Source: Chryseobacterium potabilaquae
GTDB taxonomy: Bacteria; Bacteroidota; Bacteroidia; Flavobacteriales; Weeksellaceae
Direction: 5' to 3'
NCBI RefSeq assembly: GCF_902728265.1
Contig: NZ_CACVBR010000016.1
Coordinates: 1-64,000 of the forward strand
DNA: 64,000 bases
Shown here: positions 53,531 through 63,652 of the stretch, piece after piece
Position numbering within the stretch: the stretch's first letter is position 1
Layout: every line of letters starts with the position of its first letter
Translations under genes and position numbers: made by a program
Notes under the pieces: model-generated
Databases searched by the model: none
The model's input: the letters and a program-made list of their open reading frames with translations, nothing else
Told to the model about the DNA's origin: nothing

Positions 53531-55441
53531 ATGAATTCGGTTAAAACATACACGCTTTTTACTGAACATGATATTTATCTTTTTAAAGAAGGTAAGCATT
53601 ATAAACTGTATGAAAAATTTGGATCACATTCTGTGGAAAAAGATACTCATAAAGGAGTCTATTTTTCTGTTTGGGCACCCAATGCGGTAAAAGTGTCAGT
53701 AATTGGAGACTTTAACAATTGGAATCATAATGATCATATATTATTTCCAAGAACAGATGAGTCGGGTATTTGGGAAGGTTTTATTGTGGGACTGACTTGG
53801 GGGACACTATATAAATATGCTATTGAGACTGGTTATGGAGAAGTCTTAGAAAAAAGTGACCCCTATGCACTAAGTTGGGAACAGAATATTCAAGCTGCTT
53901 CACAAGTTTCTACCACGTGGTATGAATGGGGAGATAAAGAATGGATACAAACTCGATGGAAAAAAAATAGTTTTGATGCCCCCATTTCTGTTTATGAATT
54001 ACATTTAGGATCATGGATGAGAAAAGAGGAGGATTCAAACCGGTTTTTAAATTATAGAGAGATTGCTCAAAAATTAGTTCCTTATGTCCAGGAAATGGAG
54101 TTTACTCATGTGGAATTTATGCCCGTAATGGAATATCCTTATGATCCAAGTTGGGGGTATCAGATAACCGGATTTTATGCTGCTACTTCGCGTTTTGGTG
54201 CTCCACAAGATTTAATGTTTTTAATCGATGAGCTCCATAAAAAGGGTATAGGTGTAATTTTAGATTGGGTGCCTTCACATTTCCCTGGCGATGCTAATGG
54301 CCTGCATCGTTTTGATGGTTCTTATTTGTATGAATCTGAAGATTCAAGAAAGGGATTTCATCCGGATTGGAAATCCTATATTTTTAATTACGGAAGAAAT
54401 GAAGTGAAATCATTTTTAATATCGAATGCTATGTTTTGGTTCGATCGCTATCATGCAGATGGATTACGTGTAGATGCGGTAACGTCAATGTTGCATTTAG
54501 ATTACTCCAGAAATGAAGGGGAATGGGAACCTAATATATACGGAGGAAATGTGAATTTGGAAGCGAAGGCTTTTTTACAGGAATTTAATGTAGCTGTTTA
54601 TAAAGAATTTGGGAATAGTATCATTACAATAGCAGAAGAAAGCTCTGATTTTCCCATGCTTACAAAACCTGTTCACGAAGGAGGAATTGGATTTGGAATG
54701 AAATGGATGATGGGATGGATGCATGATACCTTGAATTATTTTAAAGAAGATCCCATAAATAGAAAATATTATCATCATAAACTTACGTTTGCTTCCATGT
54801 ATATGTATAATGAAAACTATATGATGCCATTGTCACATGATGAGGTAGTCCATGGAAAATCGAGTATGATATACAAAATGATAGGAGATGAATGGCAGAA
54901 GTTTGCCAATATTCGTGTGTTATATGTATATATGTATACTCACCCCGGTGCTAAACTTTTGTTTATGGGAAATGAATTTGGCCAGACGAGTGAATGGGAC
55001 TTTACTCGTAGTTTAGATTGGGATTTGTTAAAGTATCCTATTCATAAGGGGCTCCAATTACTTGTTAAAGATCTCAATTATATTTACAGATATGAGTCCG
55101 CTTTCTATGAAAATCAATTTAATAAAGATGGTTTTGAATGGGTGGAAGCAGATGATCTCAATAATTCGGTATATGTGTATTTAAGAAAAGGAAAGGAAAA
55201 GAGTAATGTTTTTATGATTATTCTTAATCTTACTCCGAAAGTGATTGATTACAAAATTGGAATAAATACAGGTACTCATTGGAAAGTTATTTTTAACTCT
55301 GATGATGAAAGATATAAAGGAAGTGGGGTCTCACCCGAAATTTTAGAGGTGCAAAACGTAGAATGGATGAGAAGGCCCAAATCAATGAACATACGCCTTC
55401 CTCCTCTTGCAGGAATTATTTTACAAAAGGAAAAAATATAA
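53531..55441 (+). CDS. glgB: 1,4-alpha-glucan branching enzyme
   Basis: The protein has 636 residues from the ATG at 53531; the GTG just before it would add one. An N-terminal CBM48 domain (GVYFSVWAPNAVKVSVIGDFNNW) precedes the GH13 barrel, with EYPYDPSWGYQITGFYA, the nucleophile in YHADGLRVDAVTSM, the acid/base in TIAEESSDFP, and LSHDEVVHGK. It makes the alpha-1,6 branches of glycogen. It is the first gene of glgB-glgA-glgC, with gaps of 47 and 35 bp. Confidence 0.95.
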   Translation: MNSVKTYTLFTEHDIYLFKEGKHYKLYEKFGSHSVEKDTHKGVYFSVWAPNAVKVSVIGDFNNWNHNDHILFPRTDESGIWEGFIVGLTWGTLYKYAIETGYGEVLEKSDPYALSWEQNIQAASQVSTTWYEWGDKEWIQTRWKKNSFDAPISVYELHLGSWMRKEEDSNRFLNYREIAQKLVPYVQEMEFTHVEFMPVMEYPYDPSWGYQITGFYAATSRFGAPQDLMFLIDELHKKGIGVILDWVPSHFPGDANGLHRFDGSYLYESEDSRKGFHPDWKSYIFNYGRNEVKSFLISNAMFWFDRYHADGLRVDAVTSMLHLDYSRNEGEWEPNIYGGNVNLEAKAFLQEFNVAVYKEFGNSIITIAEESSDFPMLTKPVHEGGIGFGMKWMMGWMHDTLNYFKEDPINRKYYHHKLTFASMYMYNENYMMPLSHDEVVHGKSSMIYKMIGDEWQKFANIRVLYVYMYTHPGAKLLFMGNEFGQTSEWDFTRSLDWDLLKYPIHKGLQLLVKDLNYIYRYESAFYENQFNKDGFEWVEADDLNNSVYVYLRKGKEKSNVFMIILNLTPKVIDYKIGINTGTHWKVIFNSDDERYKGSGVSPEILEVQNVEWMRRPKSMNIRLPPLAGIILQKEKI

Positions 55442-55488
55442 AGAACACACAATAATACAATAAAATTAACTAAACGATAAAATTAGCA

Positions 55489-56919
55489 ATGACAATTTAT
55501 CATCTTAGTACGGAATGTTATCCGGTGGCAAAAGTAGGAGGCTTAGCAGATGTGGTAGGAGCTTTGCCAAAATATCAGAATAAAATAAAAGGAATAAATG
55601 CAAAGGTAGTAATGCCTTGGTATAATAAGTCGTTTGTATATGATCATGAGTTTAACACTGTTTTTGATGGATTTATTCACCAAGGAGAGAATGTGCTTCA
55701 GGTGCAAATTCTCAAAGAAAAAACAGATGTATTGGGCTTTGAATTGTTTATGGTTAAAATCCCAGGCCTTTTAGATAGGGATAATCCTTATGGTTACCAG
55801 GATGAAAGCTTTCAATTTTTAGCCTTTCAATATGGAATTTTACACTGGTTAAGTGCTATGCATATCCGTCCGGATATTTTACATTGTCATGATTATCATA
55901 CAGGGTTGATTCCATTTATGGTAGAAAATTGTCCGGAGTTTAAATTCCTAAAAGGAGTAAAAACAATAGGAACTATTCATAATGGTGAATATCAAGGAGC
56001 AATGGATTGGGATATGTCAAAATATATACCCGATTTTGATGGATATAAATGGGGGCTAATGGATTGGAATAAGACGATCAATCCATTAGCAAGTATGATT
56101 AAGTGTTGCCATGCCTTCACCACTGTTTCGGAAGGATATCTGAAGGAACTTTTCATCAGCTTTCGAGGGTTGGAGGGGCTAGTTCGTGATGAATTTGGGA
56201 AAGCCTATGGAATTATTAATGGAATTGATACAGAGGTTTGGAATCCCGAAACCGATCCAATGCTTGATTTTAACTTTAATATAAATAATGCTGTTGAAAA
56301 GAAAAAGAAAAATAAGGAAAAGCTTTGTAAAGAATATGGTTTAAGACCTGAACTTCCATTATTTGCTTTCATTGGAAGATTTGCAACGGAAAAAGGAGCT
56401 GATCTCCTTCCTGATAGTGTATGGAGAAGTATAAAACAAAGTTATGGAGGATTGAATATTATAATACTGGGGTCAGGTAATACATATATTGAAAATAAAC
56501 TGAAGGAATATGACTATACCTATACTAACTTTGCTTTGGATATTGGGTATAAAGAGTATCTTTCACATAAAATATATGCTTCTGCAGACTTCTTACTAAT
56601 GCCTTCAAGAGTTGAACCTTGTGGACTGAACCAGATGTATTCTATGAGATATGGAACGATTCCTATTGTAAGATATACGGGAGGTTTAAGAGATACGGTA
56701 CATGATATTTCAACTGGAGGTACAGGTCTCAATTTTACGCATGCAGGAGTTGATGATATTATTCATTCTATGAATAGGGCTATGAAAATTTATCATGAAA
56801 AAAATACGATGGAGGACCTTATTCATGCTAATATGCAATTTGATTTTTCATGGGAAAAATCGGCACAAAAATATGTAACCTTATATAATAACCTATTTAC
56901 TTCAAAGGTCTCTATTTAA
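55489..56919 (+). CDS. glgA: Glycogen synthase (GT5)
   Basis: This 476-residue GT5 glycosyltransferase extends glycogen chains from ADP-glucose. The ADP-glucose-binding motif KVGGLADVVGALPK lies near the N-terminus. Also seen are the HCHDYHTGLIPF and TIHNGEYQG motifs and the C-terminal region PSRVEPCGLNQMYSMRYGTIPIVRYTGGLRDTV typical of the family. It is the middle gene of the glg operon. Confidence 0.95.
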   Translation: MTIYHLSTECYPVAKVGGLADVVGALPKYQNKIKGINAKVVMPWYNKSFVYDHEFNTVFDGFIHQGENVLQVQILKEKTDVLGFELFMVKIPGLLDRDNPYGYQDESFQFLAFQYGILHWLSAMHIRPDILHCHDYHTGLIPFMVENCPEFKFLKGVKTIGTIHNGEYQGAMDWDMSKYIPDFDGYKWGLMDWNKTINPLASMIKCCHAFTTVSEGYLKELFISFRGLEGLVRDEFGKAYGIINGIDTEVWNPETDPMLDFNFNINNAVEKKKKNKEKLCKEYGLRPELPLFAFIGRFATEKGADLLPDSVWRSIKQSYGGLNIIILGSGNTYIENKLKEYDYTYTNFALDIGYKEYLSHKIYASADFLLMPSRVEPCGLNQMYSMRYGTIPIVRYTGGLRDTVHDISTGGTGLNFTHAGVDDIIHSMNRAMKIYHEKNTMEDLIHANMQFDFSWEKSAQKYVTLYNNLFTSKVSI

Positions 56920-56954
56920 TAGGAGAAGAAGTAATAATCAAATCTAAAATATTT

Positions 56955-58223
56955 ATGAAAAGTAATGTTATTTCCATTGTTTTGGGAGGAGGAAGAGGAA
57001 CAAGACTTTTCCCACTTACGTACACGAGATCAAAACCGGCAGTTCCGATTGCAGGAAAATATAGATTGGTAGATATTCCTATTTCTAATTGTTTAAATTC
57101 CGGACTGAATAAAATTTTAGTCTTAACACAATTTAATTCAGCCTCTTTAAATTCGCATATTAAAAACTCTTATCATTTCGATATTTTCAGTAAAGGATTT
57201 GTTGATATTTTGGCGGCCGAACAAAATGTAGAAAACGAAAGTTGGTATCAGGGAACTGCTGATGCGGTACGTCAATCCATGAGACATTTAGCAAAATATG
57301 ATTATGAGTATATCCTTATACTTTCGGGTGATCAATTGTATCAAATGGATTTTAGAGAAATGATAGATTATCATATTGATCATGGTGGTGATATTACAAT
57401 AGCTACCATTCCGGTCAATGCAAAAGATGCCACAGGATTTGGTATTTTAAAATCAGATGATAATGGAAATATTACCTCTTTTGTGGAAAAACCGGAGGGT
57501 GATTTATTAAGAGACTTAAAGTCCGAAGTTTCAGATGAGAATAAATATAAAGGAAAAGAATATTTGGCCTCTATGGGAATTTATATTTTCACAAAAAGTA
57601 TTCTGAAAAAAATGTTCGAAGAAGGAGGAGGAGATGATTTTGGAAAAGATATTATTCCAAGTTCGATAGGGAAATATAAAACACTGAGTTATCAATATGA
57701 AGGATATTGGACAGACATAGGAACTATTGAATCATTCTATGAAGCCAATTTAGATTTGTGCAAGGATTTTCCTCAATTTAATTTATTTTCTTCTTCACCT
57801 ATTTATACAAGAGCGAGAATGTTACCTCCATCTAAAATCAATGGCTCTTATGTTAGTAAAGCTGTTTTTGGGGATGGCTGCATTATCATGGCTGATAAAA
57901 TAGAAAATTCTGTGATTGGTAATAGAACCCGAATTGATAAAGGAAGTACCATTGTAGACTCTTATGTAATGGGATCGGATTTCTATCAAAATACGGAAGA
58001 AATAGTTATTAATGATAGAAATGGACGACCAAATATGGGAATTGGAAAATATTGCTATATTGAAAAAGCAATTTTAGATAAAAACTGTTATATTGGAGAT
58101 AATGTAAGAATAATCGGAGGAAAACATCTAAAGGATGGCGATTATGTAACCCACGCTGTTCAAGATGGGATTGTGGTTGTAAAAAAAGGAGTAGTACTTT
58201 CTCCTGGAACTCATATAGGATAA
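56955..58223 (+). CDS. glgC: Glucose-1-phosphate adenylyltransferase
   Basis: This 422-residue enzyme makes ADP-glucose, the committed and usually allosterically controlled step of glycogen synthesis. It has the nucleotidyl-transferase motif VLGGGRGTRLFPLTYTRSKPAVPIAGKYR, the GTADAVRQS site, ILSGDQLYQMD, and FVEKPEGD. The C-terminal left-handed beta-helix follows (SVIGNRTRIDKGSTIVDSYVMGSD). It is the last gene of glgBAC and is followed by a terminator. Confidence 0.95.
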   Translation: MKSNVISIVLGGGRGTRLFPLTYTRSKPAVPIAGKYRLVDIPISNCLNSGLNKILVLTQFNSASLNSHIKNSYHFDIFSKGFVDILAAEQNVENESWYQGTADAVRQSMRHLAKYDYEYILILSGDQLYQMDFREMIDYHIDHGGDITIATIPVNAKDATGFGILKSDDNGNITSFVEKPEGDLLRDLKSEVSDENKYKGKEYLASMGIYIFTKSILKKMFEEGGGDDFGKDIIPSSIGKYKTLSYQYEGYWTDIGTIESFYEANLDLCKDFPQFNLFSSSPIYTRARMLPPSKINGSYVSKAVFGDGCIIMADKIENSVIGNRTRIDKGSTIVDSYVMGSDFYQNTEEIVINDRNGRPNMGIGKYCYIEKAILDKNCYIGDNVRIIGGKHLKDGDYVTHAVQDGIVVVKKGVVLSPGTHIG

Positions 58224-58240
58224 ATTATAAATCATAAATC

Positions 58241-58278
58241 ATAACAAGAGTAATCAATATATTGGTCACTCTTGTTAT
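58241..58278 (+). terminator. glg operon terminator
   Basis: ATAACAAGAGT (58241-58251) pairs with ACTCTTGTTAT (58268-58278), followed by TTATATT. The hairpin overlaps the -33 region of the next promoter. Confidence 0.65.
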
Positions 58279-58292
58279 TTATATTACTTTTG
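58262..58292 (+). promoter_or_regulatory. Promoter with near-leaderless start
   Basis: TTG (58262-58264), 20 bp, TACTTTTG (58285-58292). The ATG of the next gene follows after 4 nt, so the transcript should begin at or within the start codon. Confidence 0.6.
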
Positions 58293-58296
58293 CGTA

Positions 58297-59337
58297 ATGC
58301 GGATTTTTAAGACACTCATAATAATTGTTATTTTGCTAGGAGGAGCCTATGCTGCTTCCATGTATTATTTTGTAGATGAAAGTAAAAATTTCAAGATAGA
58401 AAAAGAGATTAACTATCCTATTGATAAAGTGTTTTCACAGTTTAACAATCTGCAAAACTTTACCCGATGGAATAATTTTTTTACGAATTCCCAATCAATA
58501 GATATCGATTATTATACCCCATATGAAGGACAAGGAAGTTCAATGAGTTACGTGGATCCTAAAAATGATACAGAAGGTGAAATGTTTATAAGATATGAAA
58601 ATCCCAATATGACGCTAAAATATCAACTGTTTGAAGATAGAAATGAAAATCCCACATTAGTTGATGTTAAATTTAAAGCTGTTTCGGCAGAAAAGACTAA
58701 GATTACATGGTTGGTTCATACCCCTAAATTAGCTGTTTTAAGGAGGGTTGAAAATTTTTGGACAGAAGATAGATTTGCTGAAAATATTAATAAAAGTATG
58801 GTAAATCTTAACAATATTTTGGGTAATAAAATAGAAAAAGACAACCAGATGGCAGCTATTAAATATGATAGTTTGATAGTGGAAAAAGAAGATGGTATTT
58901 TGCTATTAGGAATCAATGTAAGTACTTCAAATAAAAAAGATGCGTTGTATAAAAATATAGTGATGAATTATAATAAAGTTTATAATTATGTCACAATGGA
59001 TCTAGCCAAGAAAAATGATGAATTTGGACTTCCAATTTTAATTATGGATGCTGATAACTATCAAGATAAAGAAGTCTCTTATTTTTTTGGAGTTCCTATG
59101 TCTAAAAAGTTTGGAGTTACAGATAACAATTTTAGTTTTAGAACCCAAAACCCGTCCCAGGATTATGTGATATATTATAAAGGGAGCTATGCAGGAAGAG
59201 TGAAAGCTATTCAGCAATTGATACAAAAAGCAAAAAAAGATGAAAGGCGTTTTGGTGATATTCGTCAGACTTTTATTGAAACTCCATTAGAAGATCAGGA
59301 TGTGAACATAAAGCTCTCATTATCCGTCTACAAGTAG
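58297..59337 (+). CDS. Membrane-anchored SRPBCC protein with GyrI-like C-terminal domain
   Basis: This 346-residue protein has one N-terminal membrane anchor (about residues 5-25, LIIIVILLGGAYAASMYYF). An SRPBCC/polyketide-cyclase domain follows (about 32-175, IDKVFSQFNNLQNFTRWNNFF start). The C-terminal GyrI/AraC-effector-type domain (about 190-346) contains YFFGVPMSKKFGV and YYKGSYAGRVKAIQQL. Both folds bind small hydrophobic ligands, so a periplasm-facing ligand binder is plausible; no catalytic residues can be assigned. It sits alone between the glg operon and sucA. Confidence 0.75.
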   Translation: MRIFKTLIIIVILLGGAYAASMYYFVDESKNFKIEKEINYPIDKVFSQFNNLQNFTRWNNFFTNSQSIDIDYYTPYEGQGSSMSYVDPKNDTEGEMFIRYENPNMTLKYQLFEDRNENPTLVDVKFKAVSAEKTKITWLVHTPKLAVLRRVENFWTEDRFAENINKSMVNLNNILGNKIEKDNQMAAIKYDSLIVEKEDGILLLGINVSTSNKKDALYKNIVMNYNKVYNYVTMDLAKKNDEFGLPILIMDADNYQDKEVSYFFGVPMSKKFGVTDNNFSFRTQNPSQDYVIYYKGSYAGRVKAIQQLIQKAKKDERRFGDIRQTFIETPLEDQDVNIKLSLSVYK

Positions 59338-59408
59338 ATTCGAAAAAGCTAATTTTTATCATAGTAATTTTTAATGATTTAAGGCTGCTCTACATCGGTT
59401 TTTTTTAT

Positions 59409-59416
59409 TAAATTTG
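59409..59416 (+). promoter_or_regulatory. sucA -7 element
   Basis: TAAATTTG matches TAnnTTTG, 46 nt before the sucA start codon. No clear -33 TTG was found. Confidence 0.45.
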
Positions 59417-59462
59417 GAGATCAATTCTATAAACAATTTTTAATAATAGATAAACTGTAATA

Positions 59463-62279
59463 ATGGACAGATTTTCATTCCTAAACGCAGCTCATTCTCA
59501 ACTAATTGAGGATTTATACCAACAGTACTTAAAATACCCAGACTCTTTAGAACCATCATGGAAGGCCTTTTTTCAAGGGTTTGATTTCGCTTTAGAGAAT
59601 TATGGTGATGATAATGATATTCAGTATATTCAGGCTTCAGCCAATGCAACACCAGCAGTACAGCAAATTTCTCAAGCAGCCGCAAGTGGAGAAGTGCCGG
59701 AACATATTAGGAAAGAGTTTAAGGTGGTAAACCTTATTGAAGCGTATAGGACTAGAGGTCATTTGTTCACAAAAACAAATCCTGTTAGAGAAAGAAGACA
59801 TTATACTCCTACACTAGACATTGAAAACTTTGGTCTAAGTAAGGATGATTTAAATACTAAATTTAACTGTGCAGTAGAGACGGGTATGAAAGGTCCTGCG
59901 ACTTTAAAAGACCTGATTATACACCTGGAACATATTTATTGTGACTCTATTGGTGTAGAATATATGCATATTAATAATGTTGAGGAAAAAGATTTTATCA
60001 AACAATGGTTACAAGTAAATGAAAATCATCCAAATCTTTCTGCAAATGAGAAAACTGAAATTTTATTAAAGTTAAATCAAGCAGTTGCATTTGAAAATTA
60101 TTTACACACGAAATTTGTTGGACAAAAAAGATTCTCCTTGGAAGGTGGTGAAACATTGATTCCTGCTCTGGATCAGTTGATTTCAAGATCTTCTCAGTTG
60201 GGTGTAGATGAGGTAGTGTTAGGAATGGCTCACAGAGGAAGATTGAATGTATTGTCTAATATTTTTGGAAAATCGTATAAGCAGATTTTTTCTGAATTTG
60301 AAGGAAAAGAATTTGAGGAAGATGTATTTTCCGGAGACGTTAAATATCATTTAGGGTCATCTAAAAAAATTAAAACAGCTTCTGGAGAAGAAGTTTCTAT
60401 CAACTTAACACCTAATCCATCCCACTTGGAAACCGTAGCAGCTCTTGTGGAAGGTATTTGTCGTGCAAAAGTTGATGATAAATATAAAGGAGATGCGTCC
60501 AAAATATTGCCTATTGTTATTCATGGTGATGGCGCAATAGCAGGGCAAGGAATAGCCTATGAAGTTGCTCAAATGATGACTTTGGAAGGCTATAGAACAG
60601 GAGGAACAGTTCATATAGTAGTAAATAACCAAGTTTCATTTACAACGAACTATATGGATGCTAGATCTTCAACATATTGTACAGATATTGCTAAAGTAAC
60701 AGAATCACCTGTAATGCACGTTAATGCTGATGATGCAGAAGCAGTAGTACATGCTATCCATTTTGCTGCAGATTTCAGAGCTAAATTTGGGAAAGATGTT
60801 TATATCGATCTATTAGGATATAGAAAATATGGACACAATGAAGGAGATGAACCGAGATTTACTCAACCTAACTTATATAAATTAATTTCTAAACATCCTA
60901 ATCCGAGAGAAATTTATAAAGATAAGCTTCTTAAGGACAGTGTAACGTCTAATGATGTTATTAAAAAGATGGAAGTTGATTTCAAAGCACTTTTGGATAA
61001 AGACTTTGATGCATCTAAAGAAATTGAGAAAAATGCGATGGATATTTTCATGGCAGAAGACTGGATGAATTATCCTATAGGTAAAAGAGGAGCTGTACAA
61101 TTACCCGTTGATACTAGATATGACTTAGCTAAGTTAAAAGAGTTAGCAATCAAAATGTCTACACTTCCGGCGGATAAAAAATTCATCAATAAAATCACTA
61201 GATTATTTGAAAACCGTCTTAAAGCGATTGAAGGAAATTCTCTAGATTGGGCTTTAGGGGAATGGCTGGCTTATGCTACTCTTCTTGTAGAGGGTAATAA
61301 TATAAGACTTTCGGGAGAAGATGTGGAAAGAGGAACTTTTTCTCATAGACATGCAGTAGTTAAAACAGAAGATACAGAAGAAGAATATATTCCATTAAGA
61401 TATGTTTCGGAAAGTAGATTTGATGTATATAATTCTCACCTTTCAGAATATGGAGTTTTAGGGTTTGATTATGGATATGCAATGACTTCACCTAATACCT
61501 TAACGATTTGGGAAGCACAATTTGGAGATTTTGTAAATGGAGCTCAAATTATCGTAGATCAGTATTTAGCCGCAGCTGAAGAAAAATGGAAAATTCAGAA
61601 TGGATTAGTAATGCTATTGCCACATGGTTCGGAAGGTCAAGGAGCGGAGCACTCTTCTGCAAGGCTAGAAAGATTCTTAACACTTTGCGCGAATGAAAAT
61701 ATGGTGGTTGCCAATATTACTTCTCCAGCAAACTATTTTCATTTGTTGAGAAGACAGTTAAAGTGGCCATTCAGAAAACCACTTATCGTGATGAGTCCAA
61801 AATCTTTATTAAGACATCCTAAAGTGGTATCTCCACTAGAAGATTTCGCTAATGGTTCATTCCAACCGATTTTAGATGATCCTACAGCAAATCCTAAAAA
61901 GATAGAAAAGCTAGTTCTTTGCTCAGGTAAATTATACTTTGAATTATTAGCTAAAAAAGAAGAGCTTAATGCTGAAAATATAGCCTTAATTAGATTCGAA
62001 CAATTGTATCCACTTCAAACAGATGCAATTGAAGCTATTTTTAATAAGTATGAAAATAGAAAACAATTAATTTGGGCTCAGGAAGAACCAGAAAATATGG
62101 GAGCTTGGTCATATATCTTAAGAAATTTCAGAGAAACAGGAATTCAGGTAGTAGCACCTGTACCAAGTGGAGCACCTGCTCCAGGAAGTCATAAAATGTT
62201 TGAAAAGAACCAAAATATGGTTATCAATAGAGTATTTGATAGAAATGACGCTCCTGTTAAAAGACCGGTTACTGCTTAA
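59463..62279 (+). CDS. sucA: 2-oxoglutarate dehydrogenase E1 component
   Basis: This 938-residue thiamine-diphosphate enzyme (933 in E. coli) decarboxylates 2-oxoglutarate in the TCA cycle. The E1 start DRFSFLNAAHSQLIEDLYQQYL binds E2. HRGRLNVLSNIFGK, HGDGAIAGQGIAYE (ThDP/Mg site), RKYGHNEGDEPRFTQP, and the C-terminal half LPHGSEGQGAEHSSARLERFL and VMSPKSLLRHP are typical. It is followed by sucB after 40 bp, and E3 (lpdA) is encoded at 31 kb. Confidence 0.96.
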   Translation: MDRFSFLNAAHSQLIEDLYQQYLKYPDSLEPSWKAFFQGFDFALENYGDDNDIQYIQASANATPAVQQISQAAASGEVPEHIRKEFKVVNLIEAYRTRGHLFTKTNPVRERRHYTPTLDIENFGLSKDDLNTKFNCAVETGMKGPATLKDLIIHLEHIYCDSIGVEYMHINNVEEKDFIKQWLQVNENHPNLSANEKTEILLKLNQAVAFENYLHTKFVGQKRFSLEGGETLIPALDQLISRSSQLGVDEVVLGMAHRGRLNVLSNIFGKSYKQIFSEFEGKEFEEDVFSGDVKYHLGSSKKIKTASGEEVSINLTPNPSHLETVAALVEGICRAKVDDKYKGDASKILPIVIHGDGAIAGQGIAYEVAQMMTLEGYRTGGTVHIVVNNQVSFTTNYMDARSSTYCTDIAKVTESPVMHVNADDAEAVVHAIHFAADFRAKFGKDVYIDLLGYRKYGHNEGDEPRFTQPNLYKLISKHPNPREIYKDKLLKDSVTSNDVIKKMEVDFKALLDKDFDASKEIEKNAMDIFMAEDWMNYPIGKRGAVQLPVDTRYDLAKLKELAIKMSTLPADKKFINKITRLFENRLKAIEGNSLDWALGEWLAYATLLVEGNNIRLSGEDVERGTFSHRHAVVKTEDTEEEYIPLRYVSESRFDVYNSHLSEYGVLGFDYGYAMTSPNTLTIWEAQFGDFVNGAQIIVDQYLAAAEEKWKIQNGLVMLLPHGSEGQGAEHSSARLERFLTLCANENMVVANITSPANYFHLLRRQLKWPFRKPLIVMSPKSLLRHPKVVSPLEDFANGSFQPILDDPTANPKKIEKLVLCSGKLYFELLAKKEELNAENIALIRFEQLYPLQTDAIEAIFNKYENRKQLIWAQEEPENMGAWSYILRNFRETGIQVVAPVPSGAPAPGSHKMFEKNQNMVINRVFDRNDAPVKRPVTA

Positions 62280-62319
62280 TCAATTATAATAATCAATTAA
62301 AAAATAAAAAATTCTCAAT

Positions 62320-63570
62320 ATGTCAGTTTTAGAAATGAAAGTTCCTTCACCGGGCGAATCAATTACAGAAGTTGAAATTGCAACTTGGCTTGTGAAAGAT
62401 GGTGATTATGTAGAAAAGGATCAACCAATTGCTGAGGTAGATTCAGATAAAGCAACTCTTGAATTGCCAGCTGAACAAAGTGGTATTATTACACTAAAAG
62501 CAGAAGAAGGAGATGTAGTACAAGTAGGTCAGGTTGTTTGTTTAATTGATATGGATGCTGCAAAACCTGAAGGAAGTAGTTCTTCCGCTGCTGAAGCTCC
62601 AAAGCAGGAAGCTCCTAAAGTGGCAGAGCCTGTTAAGCAAGAAACCCCAAAACCGGTTGAATCTGCGAGTACTCAGACATATGCCACAGGAACACCATCT
62701 CCGGCTGCCAAAAAAATTCTAGATGAAAAAGGAATGAATGCAGGACAAGTTTCTGGAAGTGGGAGAGATGGTAGAATTACTAAAACAGATGCAGAATTAG
62801 CTGCTGTTCCAGCAATGGGAGGAAGCTCAGCCACGACTACAGGTTCTCGATCTACAACAACAACTAAACTTTCTGTTCTTAGGAGAAAATTGGCTTCAAG
62901 ATTAGTTTCTGTAAAGAATGAAACAGCAATGTTGACAACATTTAATGAAGTTGATATGTCAGAAATTTTCAGAATCAGAAAACAATATAAAGATGAGTTT
63001 GCTCAAAAACATGGTATAGGCCTTGGGTTTATGTCATTCTTCACAAAAGCAGTTACCAGAGCATTACAAATGTATCCTGATGTAAATGCATCTATTGATG
63101 GAGATTTTAAAGTAAACTATGATTTTTGTGATATTTCGGTTGCTGTTTCAGGACCTAAAGGATTAATGGTGCCTGTGCTAAGAAATGCAGAGAACATGAC
63201 CTTCAGAGGAGTTGAGGCTAATATCAAAAATCTAGCTGAAAAAGTAAGAGACGGTAAAATTACAGTGGATGAAATGACGGGAGGTACCTTTACAGTAACA
63301 AACGGTGGAGTATTTGGATCGATGCTATCGACTCCTATTATTAATCCTCCTCAATCTGCTATTTTAGGAATGCACAACATTATTCAGAGACCAGTAGCAG
63401 TTGATGGGCAAGTTGTTATTCGCCCAATGATGTATGTAGCAATGTCATATGACCATAGAATTATTGATGGTAGAGAGTCTGTAGGATTCTTAGTAGCTGT
63501 TAAAGAAGGTATCGATAATCCTGTTGAAGTTTTAATGGGAGGAGATGAAAGAAAAGCTCTTGAATTATAA
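62320..63570 (+). CDS. sucB: Dihydrolipoyllysine succinyltransferase (E2 of 2-oxoglutarate dehydrogenase)
   Basis: This 416-residue protein has one lipoyl domain (lipoylated lysine in [13 protein letters not shown], about residue 43). A Pro/Ala/Lys linker and an E3-binding domain ([29 protein letters not shown]) follow. The catalytic core carries the active-site histidine in [16 protein letters not shown] near the C-terminus. It forms the core of the 2-oxoglutarate dehydrogenase complex and transfers the succinyl group to CoA. It is in an operon with sucA and ends in a terminator. Confidence 0.96.
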   Translation: MSVLEMKVPSPGESITEVEIATWLVKDGDYVEKDQPIAEVDSDKATLELPAEQSGIITLKAEEGDVVQVGQVVCLIDMDAAKPEGSSSSAAEAPKQEAPKVAEPVKQETPKPVESASTQTYATGTPSPAAKKILDEKGMNAGQVSGSGRDGRITKTDAELAAVPAMGGSSATTTGSRSTTTTKLSVLRRKLASRLVSVKNETAMLTTFNEVDMSEIFRIRKQYKDEFAQKHGIGLGFMSFFTKAVTRALQMYPDVNASIDGDFKVNYDFCDISVAVSGPKGLMVPVLRNAENMTFRGVEANIKNLAEKVRDGKITVDEMTGGTFTVTNGGVFGSMLSTPIINPPQSAILGMHNIIQRPVAVDGQVVIRPMMYVAMSYDHRIIDGRESVGFLVAVKEGIDNPVEVLMGGDERKALEL

Positions 63571-63599
63571 AAATTAAAATAAATATAATTTATCTTTAC

Positions 63600-63626
63600 A
63601 ATCTCGCCTTAAAAGGCGAGATTTTT
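63600..63626 (+). terminator. sucAB terminator
   Basis: AATCTCGCCTT (63600-63610) pairs with AAGGCGAGATT (63613-63623), followed by TTT, 30 bp after the sucB stop codon. Confidence 0.85.
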
Positions 63627-63629
63627 GTA

Positions 63630-63637
63630 TATATTTG
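63630..63637 (+). promoter_or_regulatory. apaG -7 element
   Basis: TATATTTG matches TAnnTTTG, 15 nt before the apaG ATG; no obvious -33 TTG. Confidence 0.45.
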
Positions 63638-63652
63638 AATAAAAATACAATA

